Under the pieces are notes generated by a model. That model was not told where the DNA came from, did no database searches, and was given only the letters and a program-made list of their open reading frames with translations. This document shows, in pieces, positions 16,183-24,772 of a stretch of DNA of 37,740 nt (position 1 is the first letter of the stretch; each line of letters begins with the position of its first letter). Origin of the DNA: Prevotella sp. (lineage in GTDB: Bacteria > Bacteroidota > Bacteroidia > Bacteroidales > Bacteroidaceae); contig JAEEHW010000127.1 of the NCBI GenBank assembly GCA_016281055.1, forward strand, positions 1-37,740, in the 5' to 3' direction. Made by a program: the position numbers and the translations under genes.

Positions 16183-16985
16183 TTTCCATCATCATACCTT
16201 TATATAATAAGGAGAAAAGTATATGTCACAGCATTGACAGCGTATTGTCGCAGTCATACACTGATATAGAACTCATTGTCATTGACGATGGTTCTACAGA
16301 TGGCAGCGTTGCAGAAGTGGAAAAGGTTGACGACCTCCGTCTGCAACTATTAAAACAAGAAAATTCCGGTCCAGGCGCAGCAAGAAATACTGGTGCGAAA
16401 TATGCAAAGGGTGATTGGACCGTTTTCCTTGATGCCGATGACGAACTATGTGATGGTGCCCTTCAACACATGTACGAACAATGTCAGCAACACCCAGATG
16501 CTGACATCATTGATTTTAATAAATACCTGCGTATCAGTGGTAAACTAATATTACAACATCACCCAATCTGTGGGAAAATTTCAAATCCACTGCGTGCTTG
16601 GTATTATAGGCAAATCAGTCCGGGATGTGGACACTCAATATTCCGAACATCATTCGTACAGAAGCATCCATATAATGAGCAACTGCGCAGGTATGAAGAT
16701 GCTGAACTGCTTTTACAGATGCTCCCCACAGCAAAGGTTTACTCCTCTCCTACTCCGACAGAGATACATGACATGGACAGCATTGATGCCAGTAAACCGA
16801 GAAAGAACATCTATGAAGACTATGTTGGGCATCTGATGCTCAATGGCAGTTTCTGGCATAAGATGTGCACATATCGACTGTTTATTGAAGAACGAGAGAA
16901 TTATCCTGATGACTGTCATCGGCTATACCCGTCATGGTACAGGAGGTATGATCTGCTGCTTCTTTACAAACTGCTGAACAGATGA
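16179..16985 (+). CDS. Family 2 glycosyltransferase
   Basis: A 268-aa GT-A transferase, short for the family. Motifs: ISIIIPLYNKEKSICHSIDS (residues 2-21), LIVIDDGSTDGS (~33-44), NSGPGAARNTGAKYAKG (~62-78) and FLDADDEL (~83-90). It has a C-terminal basic segment (SWYRRYDLLLLYKLLNR) that could associate with the membrane. It overlaps both neighbours by 4 nt (ATGA at 16179 and 16982), so it is in a coupled run. Confidence 0.9.
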   Translation: MISIIIPLYNKEKSICHSIDSVLSQSYTDIELIVIDDGSTDGSVAEVEKVDDLRLQLLKQENSGPGAARNTGAKYAKGDWTVFLDADDELCDGALQHMYEQCQQHPDADIIDFNKYLRISGKLILQHHPICGKISNPLRAWYYRQISPGCGHSIFRTSFVQKHPYNEQLRRYEDAELLLQMLPTAKVYSSPTPTEIHDMDSIDASKPRKNIYEDYVGHLMLNGSFWHKMCTYRLFIEERENYPDDCHRLYPSWYRRYDLLLLYKLLNR

Positions 16986-18238
16986 GAGTACTTTGGTTCG
17001 CAACAAATCCAGGTTGCTATAATAATATACATACAAATAATGCTGGATACAATGGAGGAGGTTGGATGTCATCTATGCAGCATGCAATCGAAGAACACTC
17101 TGACATTTCGTTAGGGATAGCATTTAGTATGGAAGGCCAACCATGGAAAGTAGAGCAACATAACACCACATATTATCCTATACCAAACTATAGAAAACCA
17201 TTAAAAGATAAGTTTCTTGACCTAATAAAATACAGTGATCTCACAAGAGATGAGATAGCATGGCCGTATTATATATCTCATTTCAAAAAAATAATCAACG
17301 ATTTCAAACCCGATGTCATTGAGGTTTTCGGTTCTGAACTCTATATTGGTCTTGCAACAATTACAGCAAAAGAATTAAATATTCCCTGCTGTCTCCACGT
17401 ACAGGGTATACTATCACTCTATATAAATATATTCCTCACACCAGGAATGTCCCGCCACACCTATATTTGCAAGGACGGGATAAAAAGTATCTACAGCAAT
17501 TTTCAATACCTCACATACTGGAACCGCAGCTGCCATCGCGAAAAAACGATACTACGTGCCGTACCACACATAATAGGCCGCACAGACTGGGACCGCCAAG
17601 CCATGGAAATACTTGCACCGCAAGCACAATATCATTATGGAGGAGAGATATTGAGACCAGAATTCTATGCCCCAGCTGAACGTACATTATCTTCAAAAGC
17701 AACAATAACGACAACAATATCAAATCCAACCTACAAAGGTTTTGACTTATTACTGAAAACTGCCAATATACTGAAGAACGAGATTGGACTTGATTTCACC
17801 TGGAATGTATATGGCAACATCGATCCACGTATTGCAGAACATCTGGCTGGCATCAAGCACAAAGAAGTAAATGTCAACCTGAAAGGTGTAGCCACAGCGC
17901 AGGAGCTGCGTGAAGCATTGCTCTCAAGTACGCTGTATTGCCATACATCATACATAGAGAACAGTCCCAACAGCATAGCAGAAGCCCAGATTCTTGGAAT
18001 ACCAGTAGTCGCAACAAATGTCGGCGGCACAGCGTCAATGGTAAAAGATGGTGAAACCGGTTTCCTTTTCCCTTCAACGGACCCTTATATGGCAGCATAT
18101 TTCATCATGAAACTTGCACTTAACAATAAATCAAACTTGACCATAGGTAATCGAGCAAAAGAGATTGCAGAAATTCGTCACGACAGAGATACTATAATCA
18201 AGCAATTAATCAACGTATATCATACCCTATTGCAATAG
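16982..18238 (+). CDS. Family 4 glycosyltransferase
   Basis: A 418-aa GT-B transferase. The N-terminal half contains an unusual glycine-rich NNAGYNGGGWMSSMQ segment (~18-32) as in GT4 acceptor domains. The C-terminal half carries KGFDLLLKTANIL (~243-255), VNLKGVATAQELREALLSS (~299-317), and the donor-site motif YIENSPNSIAEAQILGIPVV (~323-342) with VGGTASMV. The stop codon at 18236-18238 lies inside the first unit of repeat array 2, which ends this coupled group of genes. Confidence 0.9.
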   Translation: MRVLWFATNPGCYNNIHTNNAGYNGGGWMSSMQHAIEEHSDISLGIAFSMEGQPWKVEQHNTTYYPIPNYRKPLKDKFLDLIKYSDLTRDEIAWPYYISHFKKIINDFKPDVIEVFGSELYIGLATITAKELNIPCCLHVQGILSLYINIFLTPGMSRHTYICKDGIKSIYSNFQYLTYWNRSCHREKTILRAVPHIIGRTDWDRQAMEILAPQAQYHYGGEILRPEFYAPAERTLSSKATITTTISNPTYKGFDLLLKTANILKNEIGLDFTWNVYGNIDPRIAEHLAGIKHKEVNVNLKGVATAQELREALLSSTLYCHTSYIENSPNSIAEAQILGIPVVATNVGGTASMVKDGETGFLFPSTDPYMAAYFIMKLALNNKSNLTIGNRAKEIAEIRHDRDTIIKQLINVYHTLLQ

Positions 18239-18319
18239 CATACATATTACATTGTAATACCTATCATATTACACCGTAAAAGCTATCATATTACACTGTA
18301 AAAGATATGCTTTTACAGT
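18232..18319 (+). repeat. 22-bp phased dyad array 2 (inside the capsule locus)
   Basis: Four 22-nt units begin at 18232, 18254, 18276 and 18298, of form GTAAAAG-N8-TTACANT with central words CATACATA, CTATCATA, CTATCATA and ATATGCTT. The first unit includes the stop codon of the upstream glycosyltransferase gene. It fills most of the 135-nt gap before the next start at 18374, the largest gap in the locus. The remainder (18320-18373) shows no clear promoter. Confidence 0.85.
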
Positions 18320-18373
18320 ATACTCTGCAACCACCTAAGACACAAACTGTTACCAATTCAACACGAATAAAAA

Positions 18374-19261
18374 ATGGAAGTGTTAGCTGGAATCATTTTA
18401 TTCAACCCTGACAAGAAAAGGTTACTTGAAAATATAAATGCCATATACAAACAAGTAGACTGCCTACTGTTGATAGAAAATGGTTCAACCAACCTCGACT
18501 ATATTGATTCTATAAAAGAATACAATAATATAATTTATATAAACAACCATGCAAGCAAAGGCATTGCCTATGCCTTAAACCAAATATGCGGATATGCTTA
18601 CACCCACGGATACAAATGGGCATTAACATTAGACCAGGACTCTGTTGCAACTCCCGGAATGGTTGATGTATATAAAGGAATTGCCAACGACGAAATAGGA
18701 ATTATCGGATGTAAAATAGAAGATCGAAATTATGTTGACCCACAGATGGAAGGGTATGAAGGAACATTTGAAGTGCCTTGGGTAATCACATCCGCATCAT
18801 TTACCAATACAGAAGCTTGGTTCAAAAGTGGGGGATTCGACAATGAGATGTTCATAGATTTCGTTGATACTGACATCTGCTACTGTATGAAAAAAGCAGG
18901 ATATAAAATAATGACGACATACAACACAAAATTAATTCACGAAATCGGTACTGGAACAACAATAAAATATCACCCTATATTCAAAAGGTTACAAATAGAG
19001 AATCACAATCCCACACGAAAATACTATAGAGAACGAAACCTTATATACATTATAAAGAAATACAATAACATCTCAAAAAATATAATTCTGAAAATCATTA
19101 TTAAGGATATTGTTGCAGTGATATCTTACGAACGCAACAAACTTCCTAAACTTAGAGCGATGATGAAAGGTTTGATTGACAGTTTATCCATGAAACCAAA
19201 ATATCAGCATATAAACGATGAATTTCTGAATATAAAAGCGGTTGAATGTAAATGCCTGTAG
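18374..19261 (+). CDS. Rhamnosyltransferase-like family 2 glycosyltransferase
   Basis: A 295-aa GT-A transferase resembling the RfbF/WbbL-type rhamnosyltransferases. Motifs: VLAGIILFNPDKKRLLENI (residues ~3-21), CLLLIENGSTN (~31-41), NNHASKGIAYALNQICGYA (~57-75), LTLDQDSVATPGMV (~84-97) as the DXD site, and MFIDFVDTDICYCMKKAGY (~157-175) as the catalytic region. The C-terminus is basic and lysine/isoleucine-rich. Rhamnose is only a family-level guess; no dTDP-rhamnose genes are in the window. It is the first gene after repeat array 2. Confidence 0.82.
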   Translation: MEVLAGIILFNPDKKRLLENINAIYKQVDCLLLIENGSTNLDYIDSIKEYNNIIYINNHASKGIAYALNQICGYAYTHGYKWALTLDQDSVATPGMVDVYKGIANDEIGIIGCKIEDRNYVDPQMEGYEGTFEVPWVITSASFTNTEAWFKSGGFDNEMFIDFVDTDICYCMKKAGYKIMTTYNTKLIHEIGTGTTIKYHPIFKRLQIENHNPTRKYYRERNLIYIIKKYNNISKNIILKIIIKDIVAVISYERNKLPKLRAMMKGLIDSLSMKPKYQHINDEFLNIKAVECKCL

Positions 19262-19282
19262 GAGTCTGGCGATGGGGAAATA

Positions 19283-20179
19283 ATGATTAAAGCAATACAA
19301 CCATATATATATGAAGGACTGAATTTCAAAGATAAAGCCTTCTTGGGATGGAAAGAAGCAAAATACCCCACCACAAAAGGTTTTTATCCTCGATTCTTAC
19401 ACTGGTTATTGTTCAGGCGCGACATATTCCCTACATTATGGCAAGGAGAAGCTAGGTTAGTATTCGTTCAACCCGTCAGTTTGTATTTTGATGCTGGAAT
19501 CTCTGTTGTTTCACATGAGCTGATACCATTGATATGGGACTGCTGGCCCTGCTACTATGACAAAACGGAACAATGGCTGAAACGTCATCACATAAAAACT
19601 GCAATATTCACTTCCAAACAGGAAAAGCAGGAAATACAGAAAAGGATTCCACATTTAAAAACAATACACTGTCCAGAAGCCATTGATACAGCACTGTATC
19701 ACGAAGGCAAAGAACTAAAATTCCGCAGCATAGACGTTTTTGAATTTGGACGAGCCAACAACGTAATAGGCGATTTCGCAGGGAAGAATAATCTAACATG
19801 GGTAAACACAGCAAAAATTAACAAACGCCTTTCCAACGAAGAACTCAGCAAAAACTTAAGCAACGCAAAAATCACCATCTGCTTTCCCAAAAGCATCACA
19901 CACCCCGAAATAGCGCAAGGAGTAGAGACTCTGACACAGCGTTATTGGGAAGCAATGGTTTCCAAAAGCATTCTATGGGGACATTGCCCTAAGGAACTCT
20001 CAGACTTTATTGGCTATAATCCCGTGGTAGAATTCAAGGAAGAGAAACAGGTGTTAGACATTCTTAGCAACATTGAACAGTTTCAACCACTCGTAGATAA
20101 AAACAGAGAAACAGCACTGCGGTTTGGTGACTGGAAGGAGAGAATGAAAATGATACACGATGGAATTTGTCCACATTAA
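19283..20179 (+). CDS. GT-B-like glycosyltransferase of unknown specificity
   Basis: A 298-aa protein. An N-terminal part with WQGEARLVFVQPVSLYFDAG and VSHELIPLIWDCWPCYYD leads to a C-terminal half with IDVFEFGRANNV, AKITICFPKSITHPEIAQG and TLTQRYWEAMVSKSILWG, which has the layout of the nucleotide-sugar-binding half of family 1/4-like enzymes. It lacks a membrane segment. The following gene's ATG lies 20 nt inside its 3' end. The enzyme class is inferred from weak patterns and position among glycosyltransferases. Confidence 0.65.
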   Translation: MIKAIQPYIYEGLNFKDKAFLGWKEAKYPTTKGFYPRFLHWLLFRRDIFPTLWQGEARLVFVQPVSLYFDAGISVVSHELIPLIWDCWPCYYDKTEQWLKRHHIKTAIFTSKQEKQEIQKRIPHLKTIHCPEAIDTALYHEGKELKFRSIDVFEFGRANNVIGDFAGKNNLTWVNTAKINKRLSNEELSKNLSNAKITICFPKSITHPEIAQGVETLTQRYWEAMVSKSILWGHCPKELSDFIGYNPVVEFKEEKQVLDILSNIEQFQPLVDKNRETALRFGDWKERMKMIHDGICPH

Positions 20180-21089
20180 ATACGACATAAAATATTTCAT
20201 TCATAACCTCAGATATATTAGGAAAATGAGGTTCAAACGAGCAAAGAAGAAGAATGTTCTTTACTTTGTTTTTGAACCTGACATGCCTCATCCTGGACTT
20301 GCAGACAGGCTGAAAGCCGTAATATCACTATATAATGCTGCCAAAAACAACGGATATGATTTCAAGTTCTATTTCAACACGCCATTCGTGCTGTCTGATT
20401 TCCTCACGCCCCAAAAAGACTGGCAACTGCAACTTGATGAACTGGAATATTCTATCCAAGACACAAAAATAATTAATGAGACCAACTGGCGCCGCATTAC
20501 CTCACTGAAGCCGAATAAGCAATATCATTGCTATTGTTATGCCGGTAACGACATGCCGTGGCAGTTTGAGGACTCCGGCTATAAATGGCATGAATTATTT
20601 CAAGAATTGTTTTCACCATGCAATCAGTTATTGGAAGCATATAATGCGCTTCACATTGATGAGAAACCATATATCTCAGTACAATTCCGCTTTGTCAATG
20701 CTTTAGAACAATTTGAAGGCTACACATTCTTTGACAACCACCTAAAAACAGAAGAAGAGAGACAATGTCTCATACAGAAATGCCGTGAATGCATAAAAGA
20801 TGTTATTACTGAGAATCCGGGTAAAACCGTATATGTATTCTCCGACAGCAAAACATTTCTTGATGCTATAGCTGACATGCCGGTAAAAGTGCTCGACCAT
20901 TCTAACCTCGGGCACACGGGAGTGAAGCAACAACAGGAAACCACTCTGAAAACATTCCTTGACCTTTACGCCATGTCAAAATCAGAGAAGATATACCGTG
21001 TAAGAGCAAAAGAACTTTACAATTATTCATGTTTTGCCCTTCTTGCTTCCAGAATGAACAACGTACCTTTTATAGACAAAGATATCTGA
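20160..21089 (+). CDS. Putative fucosyltransferase-like GT-B protein
   Basis: A 309-aa protein. HPGLADRLKAVISLYNAAKN (residues ~42-61), YISVQFRFVNALEQF (~170-184) and VYVFSDSKTFLDAI (~221-234) resemble the conserved blocks of the GDP-fucose transferase superfamily (NodZ/FUT8/family 11), although the usual H-x-R-x-x-D core appears here as Q-F-R-F. The ATG at 20160 overlaps the previous gene by 20 nt; a second in-frame ATG at 20226, before the lysine-rich stretch KRAKKKN, is also possible. It overlaps the next gene by 1 nt (TGATG). Fucose as donor is a family-level inference with low certainty. Confidence 0.55.
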   Translation: MEFVHIKYDIKYFIHNLRYIRKMRFKRAKKKNVLYFVFEPDMPHPGLADRLKAVISLYNAAKNNGYDFKFYFNTPFVLSDFLTPQKDWQLQLDELEYSIQDTKIINETNWRRITSLKPNKQYHCYCYAGNDMPWQFEDSGYKWHELFQELFSPCNQLLEAYNALHIDEKPYISVQFRFVNALEQFEGYTFFDNHLKTEEERQCLIQKCRECIKDVITENPGKTVYVFSDSKTFLDAIADMPVKVLDHSNLGHTGVKQQQETTLKTFLDLYAMSKSEKIYRVRAKELYNYSCFALLASRMNNVPFIDKDI

Positions 21090-21901
21090 TGATACCAAAA
21101 ATAATACACCTATGCTGGTTGTCTGGAGATGCATTTCCATCAACTATTGAAAAATGCCTCAACACATGGAGGCATCATCTTGCAGATTATGATATATGGC
21201 TATGGGGTAAGACACCAAAAGACACTTCATGTCTCAAAGGATTAAACATCACAGAAAAGCATTTCGATATCAACAGTGTATCATGGACACGTCAAGCATA
21301 CGAAGCAAAGAAATATGCATTCGCAGCCGACTACATACGCCTATATGCATTATACAACTATGGAGGAATATATCTCGATGCAGATGTTATAATATACAAA
21401 TCATTCAACGACCTGCTGAATATACCCTATTTCATAGGATGCGACCAGATACGTGCATTTGAGGCAGCAGTGATTGGAACAGAAAAAAGCAACACCTGGA
21501 TTAAAGACATTCTTGACGCATACGCTGATAAGTCATTCATCAAACAAGACGGTAGCTATGACATAACGGAACTACCGGTACGCTTTCATCATGAATTGGT
21601 AAATCTGGGATATACTTTCCGTCTTATAACATGCAAGAAGGATTTCAAGAGAGGACAAGAGAAACACATAGAGGTGTTTGACAAGCACTTCTTCAACAGC
21701 AGAAACGCCGTAGAGGTAAGAAGAACCAAGAAAAGTTACTGTGCTCACAATTACACCGGCTCATGGCAGAAAGAAGGCTATGGACATTCATTTAAAGACC
21801 GTCTGCCCAATTGGTTACTTGCCATAATCTACACAATAGGACAAAAAACCTGGGCACGCAACAAATATGCATGGTTTCAAATTCCATTTGAAAACAACTG
21901 A
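21089..21901 (+). CDS. Glycosyltransferase with DXD motif (GT32/capsular sugar transferase type)
   Basis: A 270-aa protein starting MIPKIIHLCWLSGDAFP; I use the ATG at 21089, which overlaps the previous stop (TGATG). The opening IPKIIHxxW and the DXD segment YNYGGIYLDADVIIYKSFND (residues ~89-108) are characteristic of the Gly_transf_sug/GT32 family, which includes mannosyl- and galactosyltransferases. A late SYCAHNYTGSW segment is the usual C-terminal H-x-x-x-x-S-W block. It is cytosolic or peripheral. The stop overlaps the next start by 1 nt. Confidence 0.85.
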   Translation: MIPKIIHLCWLSGDAFPSTIEKCLNTWRHHLADYDIWLWGKTPKDTSCLKGLNITEKHFDINSVSWTRQAYEAKKYAFAADYIRLYALYNYGGIYLDADVIIYKSFNDLLNIPYFIGCDQIRAFEAAVIGTEKSNTWIKDILDAYADKSFIKQDGSYDITELPVRFHHELVNLGYTFRLITCKKDFKRGQEKHIEVFDKHFFNSRNAVEVRRTKKSYCAHNYTGSWQKEGYGHSFKDRLPNWLLAIIYTIGQKTWARNKYAWFQIPFENN

Positions 21902-23118
21902 TGCAACAGATAGCACGCTTCTATACCCTATTCTGGATTATATATTTCCCCGCATGTATTGCATATAATGACTTGCCGGGATTTTCGTCAGTCGATGAGG
22001 CCATGACCGTGGTACTCATCGCCTATACATTCTTTAAAAAAGGACATTGGGCAACCAACAACACTCCGTGGAAGGAATATATATTCTTCCTCGGAGTGCT
22101 ATCGTTTTACATAGCCTACGGATTAGCATTTGGACGCAATGTAAGCAATGCCGTATGGCTCGACCTTGTACAGGAAATACGCCCATACTCCATCATCTAC
22201 TGTACATGGATATTAAATCCACGATTCAGTGACAAGCAAAAGAAATGGATGCTGGGTGCAATGATATTCACATTGGCATCCTGGATAGCGTATCATCCAG
22301 CCTCTTATTCCGGTATAGACGCTGAATTTCCCGTTTTAGGACAGCTTGCCATTTGCTGCGGCATGAGTTATTATCTGTTCTCAGAAGAAACTAAAAAGAA
22401 CAAACTCATTGCTCTCGCATTGGTAGCTTCAGGATTAATAGCTCCTAAGATGAAATTCATGGGCGAGGTAGTGGCATTTGTCGCAATGCTGTTCTATGTA
22501 AAAAAGAAACTTGATTTCAAATCGCCGAAGACAGTATGGACAATCGCTGTCATGATGGTTATAGCCATAGCTCTGACATGGACAAAGTTTGAAGTTTACT
22601 TCGTAGATGGTTGGGAAGACGAAACACTGGCCAGGCCAATGACATATAAGACCGCATGGAAAATCCTATGGGACTATTTTCCTTTTGGCTCAGGAATGGG
22701 TTCGTTTGCATGCAATGCCGCATGGAAATATTACTCGCCATTGTATTATGAATATAACTTGAACCATATCTGGGGATTAGGAGGCGACAGGTTACTTGAC
22801 GGAACATTCATCTGCGATGCATTCTATCCCACACTTGCACAATTTGGAATTGTAGGTGTTATATTGTTTTATCTTTTCTGGAAACGCCGTCTCACCGCCT
22901 TCAATGAGATGTACAGTCTGAAATATTACCGTGTGGCTATGATGGCGTTCTTTTGTCTTGCCATAGAACAGACAGCCGACACCTCCTTCCTTTCGGGAAA
23001 AGGACAAGGTTACTGCATGCTCATTGCATTATGCCTTAACTCAAACAACAACCTGGAAGAAGAATGGGAAGAGGAGGAAGAAGAGGAAGAACTTGAAGCA
23101 GCAGCATTAGAAACATGA
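21901..23118 (+). CDS. O-antigen/capsule polymerase-like membrane protein (Wzy type)
   Basis: A 405-aa polytopic inner-membrane protein with about ten hydrophobic segments; it is the only polytopic protein in the locus, and fits Wzy, which links repeat units in the periplasm. The large loop with FPFGSGMGSFACNAAWKYYS (residues ~260-279) and the later DAFYPTLAQFGIVGVILFYL is typical of Wzy/ligase proteins. The C-terminus is odd: after the last helix it ends in a highly acidic tail (LEEEWEEEEEEEELEAAALE). Wzy assignment is from topology and context, since these proteins share little sequence. It overlaps the next gene by 4 nt. Confidence 0.78.
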   Translation: MQQIARFYTLFWIIYFPACIAYNDLPGFSSVDEAMTVVLIAYTFFKKGHWATNNTPWKEYIFFLGVLSFYIAYGLAFGRNVSNAVWLDLVQEIRPYSIIYCTWILNPRFSDKQKKWMLGAMIFTLASWIAYHPASYSGIDAEFPVLGQLAICCGMSYYLFSEETKKNKLIALALVASGLIAPKMKFMGEVVAFVAMLFYVKKKLDFKSPKTVWTIAVMMVIAIALTWTKFEVYFVDGWEDETLARPMTYKTAWKILWDYFPFGSGMGSFACNAAWKYYSPLYYEYNLNHIWGLGGDRLLDGTFICDAFYPTLAQFGIVGVILFYLFWKRRLTAFNEMYSLKYYRVAMMAFFCLAIEQTADTSFLSGKGQGYCMLIALCLNSNNNLEEEWEEEEEEEELEAAALET

Positions 23119-24038
23119 AAATCTGTGCAGTAATCGTCACATTTAACAGATTAGAGAAACTGAGGAATGCCCTTCAAAGCTATGAGGAGCAATCCTGCCC
23201 GCCTCACAGCATAATAGTTGTAAACAACAACAGTACCGATGGCACTTATGAATTCCTTTGTTCTTGGGAAGATGAGACATCAAACATCGCAGAAAAATAT
23301 GTTATACATCTTCATAACAACACAGGAGGAGCAGGCGGTTTCCACACTGGCATAGAGCAAGCATTGAAAACTGATGCAGACTGGATATGGGTGTCTGATG
23401 ACGATGCCTACCCAGAACAGGATGCACTTATGAAAGTGCAGCATTATGCAGAAGCCCATTCACATGACACTGCATGCATCTGTGGGGCTGTTTATATAAA
23501 CGGCAACATAGACATAGACCATCGCAGATGTAACAAGAACAGGATTATCCAGATACCGTGTCGCTTGGCAACCGAGCATTACAAGAAAAGCGATGTTAAA
23601 ATAGATGAAACATCTTTCGTGGGCTCTTGTTTCAAGAAAAGTGCTGTAATAAAAGCAGGACTGCCTATCAAGGATTTCTTTATTTACTTTGACGATACTG
23701 AATTCAGCCATAGAATAAGTCACCATGGTAAGATAATGCTTGTACCCGACATAAAAATCACACATGACACTGTAACATACGCACAACCTACAAATGTCAT
23801 TGCGACATGGCGCGACTATTATCTCACACGCAACCACGTTTATACTCTGCGTAAACATCATTTTTTGTCATTCCTTGCGTACTGTGCTAAAAAAACAACA
23901 AACGCACTGACAACATATATAAGGAAACGCAATGTATCACAACTAAAGATGAACTGCTATGCCATTCTTCATGGAATAACTGGTCACTTAGGACTGCACC
24001 ACAAATACAAACCAGGATACAACATCACCGTAAAATGA
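23115..24038 (+). CDS. Family 2 glycosyltransferase, galactofuranosyltransferase (GlfT)-like
   Basis: A 307-aa GT-A transferase with KICAVIVTFNRLEKLRNAL (residues 2-20), SIIVVNNNSTDGTYEFL (~32-48), the glycine-rich NNTGGAGGFHTGIEQAL (~71-87) and the acidic metal site WVSDDDAYPEQDAL (~95-108), followed by FIYFDDTEFSHRI (~192-204). The NTGGAGGF and DDD pattern is the one seen in galactofuranosyltransferases, and a UDP-galactopyranose mutase gene is ~2 kb downstream in the same run. UDP-galactofuranose as donor is therefore a reasonable inference, not proven. Confidence 0.85.
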   Translation: MKICAVIVTFNRLEKLRNALQSYEEQSCPPHSIIVVNNNSTDGTYEFLCSWEDETSNIAEKYVIHLHNNTGGAGGFHTGIEQALKTDADWIWVSDDDAYPEQDALMKVQHYAEAHSHDTACICGAVYINGNIDIDHRRCNKNRIIQIPCRLATEHYKKSDVKIDETSFVGSCFKKSAVIKAGLPIKDFFIYFDDTEFSHRISHHGKIMLVPDIKITHDTVTYAQPTNVIATWRDYYLTRNHVYTLRKHHFLSFLAYCAKKTTNALTTYIRKRNVSQLKMNCYAILHGITGHLGLHHKYKPGYNITVK

Positions 24039-24772
24039 AAATATCCGTTTGCATGGCCACATACAATGGTGGCAAACACATAAGGGAGCAACTGGATTCC
24101 ATTCTATATCAGGATTTGTCCGCATATCCTGATGCAGAAATGGAAATTATAATCTCTGACGATGGCTCTACTGATGAAACTATGTCTATCATCAAACAAT
24201 ACGCAGACAAAAGGATAAAGGTGATACAACACACTCCTGAGCGCAATCACAGATATTATAGAAACCTGTATGCTGCAACGGCTAATTTTATTCATGCATT
24301 ATCCGAGACTACAGGTGAATACATATTCTTTTCTGACCAAGACGATATATGGTATAAGGATAAAATAAGCGAAACGCTCAATGTCCTGACAAAGAAAGAA
24401 GGAGTATGTGCCACTGCCTTCGACATCATAGACGATGAAGGAAGGAATACAGGCGAAGTGGTGTATCAACATGAATCATTCTGGAAACTGAAGAAGAATC
24501 ACTCTGTATATGGTTTCAGCCTGGGTATGACACGCAGCGAATTGAAATACCTTCTTCCATTTCCCGGTTCTATCCCACAACACGATACATTTATCCATCA
24601 TCTGGCACAACGACGCAACAGGTTGTATTTCATTGACAAGAAATGTGCTGCTCACCGATGGACTGAAACTAACAACACGTCCAACTCTGCCAACAATGTG
24701 CCGGCACATGTCAAACTATTCACCAAGTTCCGCATGTATGCCATCGTATTGTGGCGCTGTTACACAAGATGA
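24035..24772 (+). CDS. Family 2 glycosyltransferase
   Basis: A 245-aa GT-A transferase with KISVCMATYNGGKHIREQLD (residues 2-21), IIISDDGSTDETMSII (~37-52), EYIFFSDQDDIWYKDKI (~94-110) and IPQHDTFIHHLA (~184-195). The SDQDDIW form of the metal-binding motif is common in enzymes similar to rhamnosyl- and glucosyltransferases of O-antigen loci. It overlaps both neighbours by 4 nt (ATGA). Specificity unknown. Confidence 0.9.
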   Translation: MKISVCMATYNGGKHIREQLDSILYQDLSAYPDAEMEIIISDDGSTDETMSIIKQYADKRIKVIQHTPERNHRYYRNLYAATANFIHALSETTGEYIFFSDQDDIWYKDKISETLNVLTKKEGVCATAFDIIDDEGRNTGEVVYQHESFWKLKKNHSVYGFSLGMTRSELKYLLPFPGSIPQHDTFIHHLAQRRNRLYFIDKKCAAHRWTETNNTSNSANNVPAHVKLFTKFRMYAIVLWRCYTR

